The notes beneath the pieces were generated by a model. It was not told the DNA's origin. It saw nothing but the letters and a program-made list of their open reading frames with translations, and searched no databases. Both the position numbers and the translations under genes were made by a program. A DNA stretch of 64,000 bases from Hymenobacter armeniacus (GTDB taxonomy: Bacteria > Bacteroidota > Bacteroidia > Cytophagales > Hymenobacteraceae): positions 186,001-250,000 of the forward strand of contig NZ_JACXAC010000001.1 in NCBI RefSeq assembly GCF_014699055.1. Reading direction: 5' to 3'. Shown piece after piece: positions 16,796 through 23,874 of this stretch; position 1 is the first letter of the stretch; each line of letters begins with the position of its first letter.

Positions 16796-18115
16796 TTACA
16801 CCGCGTCGGAGAGGCTGGTGAAGGTGAAGTCCCGGATTTTGAGCGGCGGCACCAGGCTGCCGCTCAGGCGCACCGGCTTGCCGAGGGCTTCCAGGTTGTT
16901 GAGCATGATGACCGGGCTTTCGTTGAAGCGGAAGTTTTTCACCGGAAACTTAATCTGCCCGTTCTCAATGTAAAACGTGCCGTCGCGGGTCAGGCCGGTG
17001 TACAGCAGCGTCTGCGGGTCGACGGCCCGAATGTAGTAGAGGCGCGTCACGAGAATGCCCTTGGCCGTGCCCTTGATGAGGTCGGCCGTGGTTTGGGTGC
17101 CGCCTTCCATTATCCAGCCGCCGGGGGGTGGAATGTCGGGGATGCCCGCTTTCTGGGCCCAGTAGCGCGAGGAGTACAGGTTTTTCACCACGCCTTTCTC
17201 CACCCAGGTCACTTTCTGTTGCGGCCGGCCATCGCCGGCAAAGGTCAGGTCGGGCACGTCGGGGTGGGTGGGGTCGGAGTAGATGGTCACCCGCTCGTCG
17301 AACACCTTGTCGCCCTTCTTGTTGCCGCCGCCTTTCTTGCTCAGAAAGCTGCGGCCCTCGTCGGCGTTGCGGGCATCCATGGCGCCCATCATGTTGTTGA
17401 GCAGGTCGATGGCCGCGGCCGGCTCCAGAATGACGGTGTACTTGCCCGGTTCCAGCGCCTTGGCGCCCACCGACGACGCCGCTTTGTCGGCAGCCACGCG
17501 GGTGAGGCGGGCGGCGTCGAACCGGGCCAGGTCGGAGTAGTTGGCAATGGCGTAGCCCGAGCCCGTGCCGTCGGGCGTGCGCACGGTGATGGAAAAGTCG
17601 ACGCTGCTCAGCTTTTGGTACGCCTCCAGGCCCTTGCTGTTGCGCTTGGCCACGAAGCCCGACGAGTCGCTGAAAAACGCGGCCGACGACAGCTTGCGCT
17701 GGTCGCACAGCGCCATGCTGGCCCCAATCTGCTGGGCCCGGTAGTCGGGGGTGATGTCGGCGGTGCGCTGCACAAACGAGCCCGGCGAGGCCAGGTATTT
17801 CTGCGGACCCAGCAGGGGCACGTACTCCGGGCTTTCGGGCGCCAGCCGGGCAATTTCCTCGGCCCGCTGCACGCAGCGTTTCAGGCTGGCGTCGTCGAAT
17901 TCGTTGCAGGTGGCCAGGCCGGTGCGCTTGCCGAAGCGCGACTGCACGGCCAGCGACACGTTGTCGGAGGCGCCGGCCGTGCTGATGGAGTTGCGGGCCG
18001 AGCGCACGTTGCCGGCGCTGCTGCCGTTGAGCGTCGCCTCGCACTCGTCGGCGGTGCTGAAGCTGAGTACTTTTTTCAGGATGTCCTGAGCCTCGGTTTG
18101 CGAGAGAAGGGCCAT
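16796..18115 (-). CDS. pmbA: PmbA/TldE-type subunit, copy 2
   Basis: A 439-residue paralogue of the 13590-14924 protein, with the same opening (MALLSQTEAQDILKKVLSFS) and the same C-terminal segments (GLTRDGTFYIENGQIKFPVK, VRLSGSLVPPLKIRDFTF). No HExxxH motif is present. It is 13 bases downstream of the second tldD gene, the compact spacing expected in an operon. It lacks five residues near the middle compared with copy 1 (ILEPNALLSNVDTSLMAVLM versus ILEPAAAIDLLNNMMG). It is inferred to pair with the adjacent TldD; whether subunits mix between the two sets is open. Confidence 0.9.
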   Translation of the reverse strand: MALLSQTEAQDILKKVLSFSTADECEATLNGSSAGNVRSARNSISTAGASDNVSLAVQSRFGKRTGLATCNEFDDASLKRCVQRAEEIARLAPESPEYVPLLGPQKYLASPGSFVQRTADITPDYRAQQIGASMALCDQRKLSSAAFFSDSSGFVAKRNSKGLEAYQKLSSVDFSITVRTPDGTGSGYAIANYSDLARFDAARLTRVAADKAASSVGAKALEPGKYTVILEPAAAIDLLNNMMGAMDARNADEGRSFLSKKGGGNKKGDKVFDERVTIYSDPTHPDVPDLTFAGDGRPQQKVTWVEKGVVKNLYSSRYWAQKAGIPDIPPPGGWIMEGGTQTTADLIKGTAKGILVTRLYYIRAVDPQTLLYTGLTRDGTFYIENGQIKFPVKNFRFNESPVIMLNNLEALGKPVRLSGSLVPPLKIRDFTFTSLSDAV

Positions 18116-18128
18116 GTTATTGTAGCGG

Positions 18129-19781
18129 TTAGCCCAGCTTGCGGGCGGTGTTGATGACGTTGACGCCGTTGAAGCGCGTGGTGGCCGAGCCGTGGCTCAC
18201 GGCCGATACCTGCGACGGTTGGCCTTTGCCATCGAAGAAAGAGCCGAAGAGTCGGTAGTCGGACTCGTCGCAGATGGCGGCGCAGGAATTCCAGAATTCC
18301 TGCGTGTTGGCCTGGTAGGCCACGTCCTCGAGCATGCCCGTAATCTGGCCCTTCTCAATGGCGTAGAACACCTGCCCGCCGAACTGGAAGTTGTAGCGCT
18401 GCTGGTCGATGGAGAAGGAACCGTTGCCGGCGATGTAGATGCCCTTATCAACGCCTTTAATAAGCTCGTCGACGCTGAGCTTGGCCTTGCCCGGCTGCAG
18501 GCTCACGTTGGGCATGCGCTGGAACTGCACCGAGTCCCAGGAATCGGCGTAGCAGCAGCCGTCGGATTCGGTTTGCCCCACGATGTGGGCCTGGTCGCGA
18601 ATCTTCTCGTAGTCGACGAGCTTACCGTCCTTGATGAGGTCCCAACGTTTGGTTTTCACGCCCTCGTCGTCGTAGCCCACCGCGCCCAGGGAGCCGGGCT
18701 GCAGCTTGTCGGCCACGATGTTGACCAGCGGCGAGCCGTAGGGCAGGCCCTTGGCCTTCCACTCCAGCGTGGCGAAGCTCGTGCCGGCGTAGTTGGCCTC
18801 GTAGCCCAGCACGCGGTCCAATTCCAGCGGGTGGCCCACCGATTCGTGGATGGTCAGGCCCAGATGGTTCGGGTCCAGCACGAGGTCGTACTTGCCCGGC
18901 GTCACGGACTTCGCCGTCAGCTTCTCCTTCACCTGCTTGGCCGCCAGGGCGGCATCGGCCAGCATGTCGTAGCTGTTGCGGTAGCCCACGAGGCCGGTGC
19001 CGGCGGGGCCCGCAATTTTGTCGGCCTCTTTGGGCGTGAGGTACTCGTAGCCCAGGCCCATGGGGGCGCTCAGCGCGTCGCGCGAGCGGAACTTGCCGCT
19101 GGCCCGGTCGATGCTCGTGACCGAAAACGTGGGCCAGATGCGGTGCACGTCCTGGTCGATGTAGGAGCCGTCGGTGCTGGCGAAGTACTTCTGCTCATTG
19201 ATTTGAAAGAGCGAGGAGTTCACGAAGCTGGCGCCGTTGTCGAGGGCCCGGGCGTTGGCGGCAAGCAGCAGCTCCACCTTTTGGGCCACTGGCACCTCAA
19301 AGGCATTTTGCTGAATGGGCGTCTTCCAGCTCACGTCGCCGTAGCCTTTTTGCGGAGCCAGCTGCACCTTCTCATTTTGCACCTTGGCGTTGGCTTTGGC
19401 AATGGCCACGGCCAGCTGGGCGGCTTTGGCCAAGCCGGCCTCGGTCACGGTATTGGTGGCGGCAAAGCCCCAGGTGCCGTTGGCAATCACCCGCACACCG
19501 GCCCCAAAGCTTTCTCCGCTGGCGATGTTCTGCACCTGCTTCTCGCGGGTAAAAATGCTTTGGTTGAGGTAGCGGCCGATGCGCACGTCGGCGTAGGAGG
19601 CCCCGGCGGCTTTGGCGGCGTTGAGGCCGGCATCGGCCAAGCGTTTTTTCTGGGCGGGGTCCAGGCCCGGTTCCAGCAGCCGGGCGGGGTCGACGGGCGT
19701 GACGCCCCGGCTGGGAAAGGCGGGCAAAAACAGGGCGCCGGCCGCCAGGCCGGTCAGTCCCACAAAGTCGCGTCGTTTCAA
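18129..19781 (-). CDS. tldD: TldD-type metallopeptidase with Tat-like signal, copy 2
   Basis: A 550-residue TldD paralogue with the HESVGH zinc motif at residues 312-317 and the same Tat-like opening (LKRRDFVGLTGLAAGALFLP). The best start is a TTG codon at 19781: it lines up exactly with the ATG of copy 1 (ATGAAACGTCGCGAC versus TTGAAACGACGCGAC) and gives the same 550-residue length. In-frame upstream ATGs (such as one about 28 codons earlier) would bury the twin-arginine motif in a longer N-terminus. The gene is followed after 13 bases by pmbA copy 2. From 18253 to 18530 the DNA is identical to 15181-15458 except for two bases. Confidence 0.9.
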   Translation of the reverse strand: MKRRDFVGLTGLAAGALFLPAFPSRGVTPVDPARLLEPGLDPAQKKRLADAGLNAAKAAGASYADVRIGRYLNQSIFTREKQVQNIASGESFGAGVRVIANGTWGFAATNTVTEAGLAKAAQLAVAIAKANAKVQNEKVQLAPQKGYGDVSWKTPIQQNAFEVPVAQKVELLLAANARALDNGASFVNSSLFQINEQKYFASTDGSYIDQDVHRIWPTFSVTSIDRASGKFRSRDALSAPMGLGYEYLTPKEADKIAGPAGTGLVGYRNSYDMLADAALAAKQVKEKLTAKSVTPGKYDLVLDPNHLGLTIHESVGHPLELDRVLGYEANYAGTSFATLEWKAKGLPYGSPLVNIVADKLQPGSLGAVGYDDEGVKTKRWDLIKDGKLVDYEKIRDQAHIVGQTESDGCCYADSWDSVQFQRMPNVSLQPGKAKLSVDELIKGVDKGIYIAGNGSFSIDQQRYNFQFGGQVFYAIEKGQITGMLEDVAYQANTQEFWNSCAAICDESDYRLFGSFFDGKGQPSQVSAVSHGSATTRFNGVNVINTARKLG

Positions 19782-19923
19782 AGCAGCGTAATAATTCGGG
19801 AATAGCGAAAGGAGATTCGTAAAGATGGGCACAAATCTTAATGGAAAAGACAGCAACCTGCCCATTGCGTTGCGCAGTTGCCAAAAAAATACCAACATGG
19901 CCCTGCTTCGAACCCAACAGGCA

Positions 19924-19975
19924 CAAAAAAGCCCTCGAAACGCCCGGCATCGCGGGTGGTTTCGGGGGCTTTTTC
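19924..19975 (-). terminator. Terminator of the PAP2 phosphatase gene
   Basis: A stem of AAAAAAGCCC-TCGAAA with TTTCG-GGGGCTTTTT encloses a GC-rich inner stem (CGCCCG / CGGGTG). It is followed by a T run on both strands and lies about 30 bases beyond the stop of the minus-strand phosphatase gene; on the plus side no gene precedes it. Confidence 0.75.
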
Positions 19976-20006
19976 GTGCTAAAAATCAGCAGAGGGGAGC
20001 AGGAGC

Positions 20007-20822
20007 TTACTTGGTGGGGCGCCAACTGATGGTCATGCCCGGCGTGCCGTTGCCAAAGTAAGTGGGCGACAGTCCCACGTCGCGCCCGATGGACTTGCGG
20101 CCCCAGCGGTTGCGGTGGCTTAGGTAGGCCAAGTGGGCCGACAGGATGCCGAAGCCGGCGCCGGCCACCACGTCGCTCTGCCAGTGCTTGTCATTAATCA
20201 TGCGCAGGGCGGCCACGCTCGTGGCAATGGTGTAGGCGCCGATGCCGTACCACTGGCTTTTGTCGCGAAACTCGGTGTGCACGATGCTGGCCGCCAGAAA
20301 GGCCTGCGCCGTGTGCCCCGACGGAAACGACAGGTTATCGGACCCGTCCGGCCGGGTTTCTTTGGCCAGGTATTTCACGGCAAACGTGGAAGCCAACATG
20401 ATGGCCTCACCTTTGGCAATGATGAGCAGCGTATTGATGCGGTCGTTACGCGACTCTACGCCGGCCAGCGCCACGGCCGCCAGTTCAAAATAGGGGGCAA
20501 TAATCAGCGTGTTGTCAAATCCGGTGCTCACGGGCCGGAACTGCTTCTGCACAAACTCCCGGTTTCGTTGGTTGACACCCGCGTCGCCCTGCGCCGTGAT
20601 GGCGCCGTAGGTGATGAGCACCGCCGGGATGGCCACGGCTTTCACCAGCTTGCTTTTATACCAGGGCGCTTTTACGGCCGAAGAAACGCCGCCGGGGTTA
20701 GCGTATTTCTTAGTGGTGTCGGTGGCCGCCGGAGGCGCGGTGGGCACCTGCGCGAAGGCTGGGCCGATGCTGGCCGTCAGCAGAAAAAATGACGTGAGGA
20801 AGGAGAACAGTTGCGAGCGCAT
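20007..20822 (-). CDS. PAP2 family phosphatase (phosphatidate/undecaprenyl-PP type)
   Basis: A 271-residue protein with a signal peptide (MRSQLFSFLTSFFLLTASIG, cleaved after AFA). All three PAP2 motifs are present: K150 and R157-P158 (KYLAKETRP), PSGH at 167-170, and R207 / His213 / Asp217 in RMINDKHWQSD. The family hydrolyses lipid phosphates such as phosphatidic acid or undecaprenyl pyrophosphate on the outer face of the inner membrane or in the periplasm. The substrate cannot be told from the sequence. It is monocistronic, with its own terminator downstream and the RND operon terminator upstream. Confidence 0.9.
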   Translation of the reverse strand: MRSQLFSFLTSFFLLTASIGPAFAQVPTAPPAATDTTKKYANPGGVSSAVKAPWYKSKLVKAVAIPAVLITYGAITAQGDAGVNQRNREFVQKQFRPVSTGFDNTLIIAPYFELAAVALAGVESRNDRINTLLIIAKGEAIMLASTFAVKYLAKETRPDGSDNLSFPSGHTAQAFLAASIVHTEFRDKSQWYGIGAYTIATSVAALRMINDKHWQSDVVAGAGFGILSAHLAYLSHRNRWGRKSIGRDVGLSPTYFGNGTPGMTISWRPTK

Positions 20823-20940
20823 GAACAGAAGAAAGCGTAATGGAACGGAAGGTGCTACGGGCTTCTACGGAGAACGCAACATTAACGTAACATTGGCGGC
20901 ATCGAAACCGAGGATTTTTACGCGCTGCTGCCGAAATGCA

Positions 20941-20976
20941 CAAAAAAATGCCCCTGCTCAGCAAGCAGGGACATTG
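20941..20976 (-). terminator. Terminator of the RND efflux operon
   Basis: On the minus strand a stem (TGTCCCTGCTTGCTGAGCAG-GGGCA type, CCCTGCT / AGCAGGG) is followed by seven T. It lies about 30 bases after the stop of the outer-membrane factor gene. Confidence 0.85.
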
Positions 20977-21002
20977 CTGAAGGCGCCGCCTACCTGAGGA
21001 GG

Positions 21003-22454
21003 CTACTCCCAGCCGCCGCCCAGGGCTCGCACCAGTGCTATGCTGGCGCCCAGCAGGTTGCTTTGGGCCTGGGTGAGCAGCGTGGCCGCATCCAGGGTTT
21101 GCCGGTCGGCGTCCACCACTTCAAAATAATTGGTGAGGCCGGCGCGGTAGCGCTCCTTGGTGAGGGCGCTGGCCAGGCGGGCGGCGCGCAGGGCCCGGCT
21201 GCGAGCCGCTACCTGGGCCTGGTACTGGCGCACGTCGGCCTGGCTGGTTTCCACTTCCTGAAACGCGGCCAGGGCGGCCTGCCGGTAGTCGGCCACCAGC
21301 GCGTCGGCTTCGGAGCGGGCCACTTGCTCGTTGGCGCGGTTGCGGCCGCCGTTGAACACGGGGATGCTCACGCCCCCGCCCACGTAGTAGGTGTAGCTGT
21401 CGGATATCCGGGCCAGGTCACCCAGCCGGGCGCTTTGCGGGCCCAGAAAGCCGTTCAGGCGCAGGGTGGGCAGGCGGGTGAGCTTGGCCACGTCGACGCG
21501 GGCGCTGGCGGCGGCCAGCCGGCGCTCGGCTTGCTGCAAATCGGGGCGGCGGGCCAGCAGCGCGGCGGGCAACGACGCAGGCACCGCCGGGACCGGCAGC
21601 GGCCCGGCCTGCGGCGGCAGCGCGTAGCTGCTGGCGGGCACGCCCAGCACCGTGGCCAGCGAGGCCTCCAGCCCCAGGCGCTGCCGCCGGGTTTCGGCCA
21701 CGCTGGCGTCGATGTTGGCCAGCTCGGTTTCGGCGCGGTGCACGGCAATCTCGTTGTCGACCCCGGCCTGGAAGCGGGCGCGGGTGAGCTCCAGGCTGCG
21801 TTGGCGGTCGGCGCGCGCGGTATCGAGCACCTGCAATTGCGCATCAAGCCCGCGAATGCCGAAGTAGTAGGTGGCCGCATCGGCCGTGAGCGACAGCTGC
21901 ACGGTGCGGCGGGTGGCTTCCTGCACCTGCGCATCGGCTTCGGCGGCCCGCACGCTGCTCCGGATGCGGCCCCACACGTCCACCTCGTAGCTGGCGTTCA
22001 CGGGAATGTAGTACTGCGTCTGCACCACGCCCAGGTTGCTGGTGCCCAGCGCAAACGGCAGCGGCCGCGTGGCCGACAGCCGCGTGCGGTACACCTGCGG
22101 GTCCACCGTCACCAGCGGCGCGCGGTAGGAGTTGGCCACGCGCACGTTGGCGCGGGCGCTTTCTACGCGGGCCACGGCCGCTTGCAGGCTGTAGTTCTGG
22201 GCGGTGGCCTGCGCTTCCAGCGCCGTCAGGCCGGGGTCTTTGAACAGCGACCACCACGCACCAGGCGCCGGAGGCTGGTTCACGGTGGGCGGCGTGCTGC
22301 TGGCCACGGGCGCGGGTGGCGTGGCGGCCGTGAGGCTGTCGGCGGTGTTCTTCCAGGCCGTAGGCGTGGGCAGGCTGGGCGGTGCGTAGCTGGGCGGCCG
22401 CACGCAGCCCGCCAGCAGCAGCAAGGTTAGTAATGGGGAGAGGCGGAATGTCAT
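21003..22454 (-). CDS. RND efflux outer-membrane lipoprotein (NodT/TolC family)
   Basis: A 483-residue outer-membrane factor with a lipobox (LLLLAGC, Cys17), so the mature protein is a lipoprotein. Two repeats of the outer-membrane efflux domain can be followed, each with long amphipathic helices (ALEAQATAQNYSLQAAVARV; the second around RRPDLQQAERRLAAASARVD) and barrel strands. The RPDLQQAERRL motif is a hallmark of the NodT group. It would form the outer-membrane channel for the RND pump and adaptor encoded just upstream on the same strand. The 144-base gap to the adaptor gene contains palindromic repeat copy c. Confidence 0.93.
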   Translation of the reverse strand: MTFRLSPLLTLLLLAGCVRPPSYAPPSLPTPTAWKNTADSLTAATPPAPVASSTPPTVNQPPAPGAWWSLFKDPGLTALEAQATAQNYSLQAAVARVESARANVRVANSYRAPLVTVDPQVYRTRLSATRPLPFALGTSNLGVVQTQYYIPVNASYEVDVWGRIRSSVRAAEADAQVQEATRRTVQLSLTADAATYYFGIRGLDAQLQVLDTARADRQRSLELTRARFQAGVDNEIAVHRAETELANIDASVAETRRQRLGLEASLATVLGVPASSYALPPQAGPLPVPAVPASLPAALLARRPDLQQAERRLAAASARVDVAKLTRLPTLRLNGFLGPQSARLGDLARISDSYTYYVGGGVSIPVFNGGRNRANEQVARSEADALVADYRQAALAAFQEVETSQADVRQYQAQVAARSRALRAARLASALTKERYRAGLTNYFEVVDADRQTLDAATLLTQAQSNLLGASIALVRALGGGWE

Positions 22455-22478
22455 TGCAAGGCAAGGTCAAAACTGGCG

Positions 22479-22572
22479 GTTATGCTGAGCTTGTCGAAGC
22501 ATCTCGCGTGCGGCAACAATCAAGGCCGCATGCAACGAAGCGGTAGAGATGCTTCGACAAGCTCAGCATGAC
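22479..22572. repeat. Palindromic intergenic repeat, family 1 (copy c)
   Basis: Arms GTTATGCTGAGCTTGTCGAA / GCATCTC and GAGATGCTTCGACAAGCTCA / GCATGAC are near-perfect complements. It lies between the adaptor and outer-membrane factor genes of the efflux operon. Confidence 0.9.
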
Positions 22573-22598
22573 CGCACTTTCATAACTGATTACTAAGC

Positions 22599-23789
22599 CT
22601 ATTTCACCGGCGACGACACCCGCGGGGCATCCGGGTCGTTGGGCCGAGGCTTGGGCGGGGGCGGGCCGGCCGGCTTGGCGGGCGGGGTGAAGGCTTTGGT
22701 TTGCACGGCCTCGCCTTCGGTCAGGGTTTCGGCGGGGTTGAGCACCAGCTGCTCGCCGCCTTTCAGGCCCTGCGCCACTTCCAGCTGCGAGCCAAAGTCG
22801 CGGCCCGTCACAATGGGCTGGTAGTGAATCTTGCCGGCTTGCACCGTGGCCACGCGGGCGTCGGTGCCGCCGGGCACCAGCGCATTGGCCGGGATGATGA
22901 CGCTGGGGGCCGTGCGGGGCAAATGAAACCGCACCTGGGCGTAGCTGCCCGGCCGCAACTCGCCGCGGGCGTTGGGTACCTGTACTTCGGTGAGCAGCGT
23001 GCGGGTGCTGGCGTCGAGGGCGCCGGCGTCGCGCACCACCTTCGCTTTGAAGGCGCGGCCCGGAAACTCCGGCACGAGGTAATCGGCTTCGAGCCCGTTT
23101 TTGATGGCCGGCGCAAAGTTCTGCGGCACCTGCACGTAGGCGCGTAGCTTGTCGGTTTGCTCCACCTTATAGAGCTGCGAGCCGGGCGCGTTGCTGCTGC
23201 TCACCAGCGTGCCCACTTCCACGTTGCGCTGCGTCACGATGCCGCTAAACGGTGCCGTGATGCGCCGAAACGCCTGCTGCGCCAGCAACTGCTGCACGGC
23301 GGCCTGCTGGGCCGCGTACTGCGCCCGGGCCGCGTCGAGCTCCTGCTTGGAGATGGCGCCGGGCAGGGCCACGCCTGCCAGGCGGTTGTAGCTGGTGCGG
23401 GCCAGGCCCAGGTTGGCGCGGGCTTCGGCAATTTGCTGGTCGAGCTCGGGCGTGGTCACTTCGGCCAGCACCTGCCCGGCTTGCACGCGCTGGCCGATGT
23501 CGGCCGACCATGACTTCACGAACCCATTGGCGCGGGCGAATACGAAGGTTTCGCGGTTCGATTTGGTGTCGGCGGGCAGCGTGAGGGTGGTGGTATCGGG
23601 GGCAGCTTTGGCCGGGGCCACGGTCACGGTGGGGGAGGCGTTGGCTACCTGGCTGGCTTCGGCGTCGCGGGCTTTTTCCTGCTTGTGACGCGGCATGTAG
23701 CCCAACAGAAACAGCCCGCCGAAGACCACCAGCACGATGAGGATGAGCAGCCAGAACCGGCCGGAGCCGGAAGAGTTGGAATCAGACAT
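22599..23789 (-). CDS. RND efflux periplasmic adaptor (membrane fusion protein)
   Basis: A 396-residue adaptor. A single N-terminal membrane anchor (FWLLILIVLVVFGGLFLLGY, about residues 12-31) is followed by the biotinyl-lipoyl half (ANGFVKSWSADIGQRVQAGQ, VLAEVTTPELDQQI), an alpha-helical hairpin (about 115-170), the second lipoyl half (APFSGIVTQRNVEVGTLVSS) and the beta-barrel and membrane-proximal domains (LRPGSYAQVRFHLP). It ends in a proline-rich tail (PPAKPAGPPPPKPRP). It links the RND pump to the outer-membrane factor. It follows the pump gene on the minus strand after an 85-base gap with a half palindromic repeat. Confidence 0.93.
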   Translation of the reverse strand: MSDSNSSGSGRFWLLILIVLVVFGGLFLLGYMPRHKQEKARDAEASQVANASPTVTVAPAKAAPDTTTLTLPADTKSNRETFVFARANGFVKSWSADIGQRVQAGQVLAEVTTPELDQQIAEARANLGLARTSYNRLAGVALPGAISKQELDAARAQYAAQQAAVQQLLAQQAFRRITAPFSGIVTQRNVEVGTLVSSSNAPGSQLYKVEQTDKLRAYVQVPQNFAPAIKNGLEADYLVPEFPGRAFKAKVVRDAGALDASTRTLLTEVQVPNARGELRPGSYAQVRFHLPRTAPSVIIPANALVPGGTDARVATVQAGKIHYQPIVTGRDFGSQLEVAQGLKGGEQLVLNPAETLTEGEAVQTKAFTPPAKPAGPPPPKPRPNDPDAPRVSSPVK

Positions 23790-23816
23790 TAGGAAGGGTC
23801 AAACAAAATTCTGGTC

Positions 23817-23844
23817 GTCATGCTGAGCGCAGTCGAAGCATGAC
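23817..23844. repeat. Solo arm of palindromic repeat, family 1 (copy d)
   Basis: GTCATGCTGAGCGCAGTCGA followed by AGCATGAC: one complete arm directly joined to the terminal CATGAC of the opposite arm. It looks like an internal deletion of a full element. Confidence 0.8.
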
Positions 23845-23874
23845 GTTCGCGTACAAGTTCTTGGTAGCAAATTG

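Noticed and set aside
18192..19805. 537-codon open frame on the plus strand
   Set aside because: Antisense to the second tldD gene and homologous to the shadow at 14973-16655 only because the genes beneath are duplicates.
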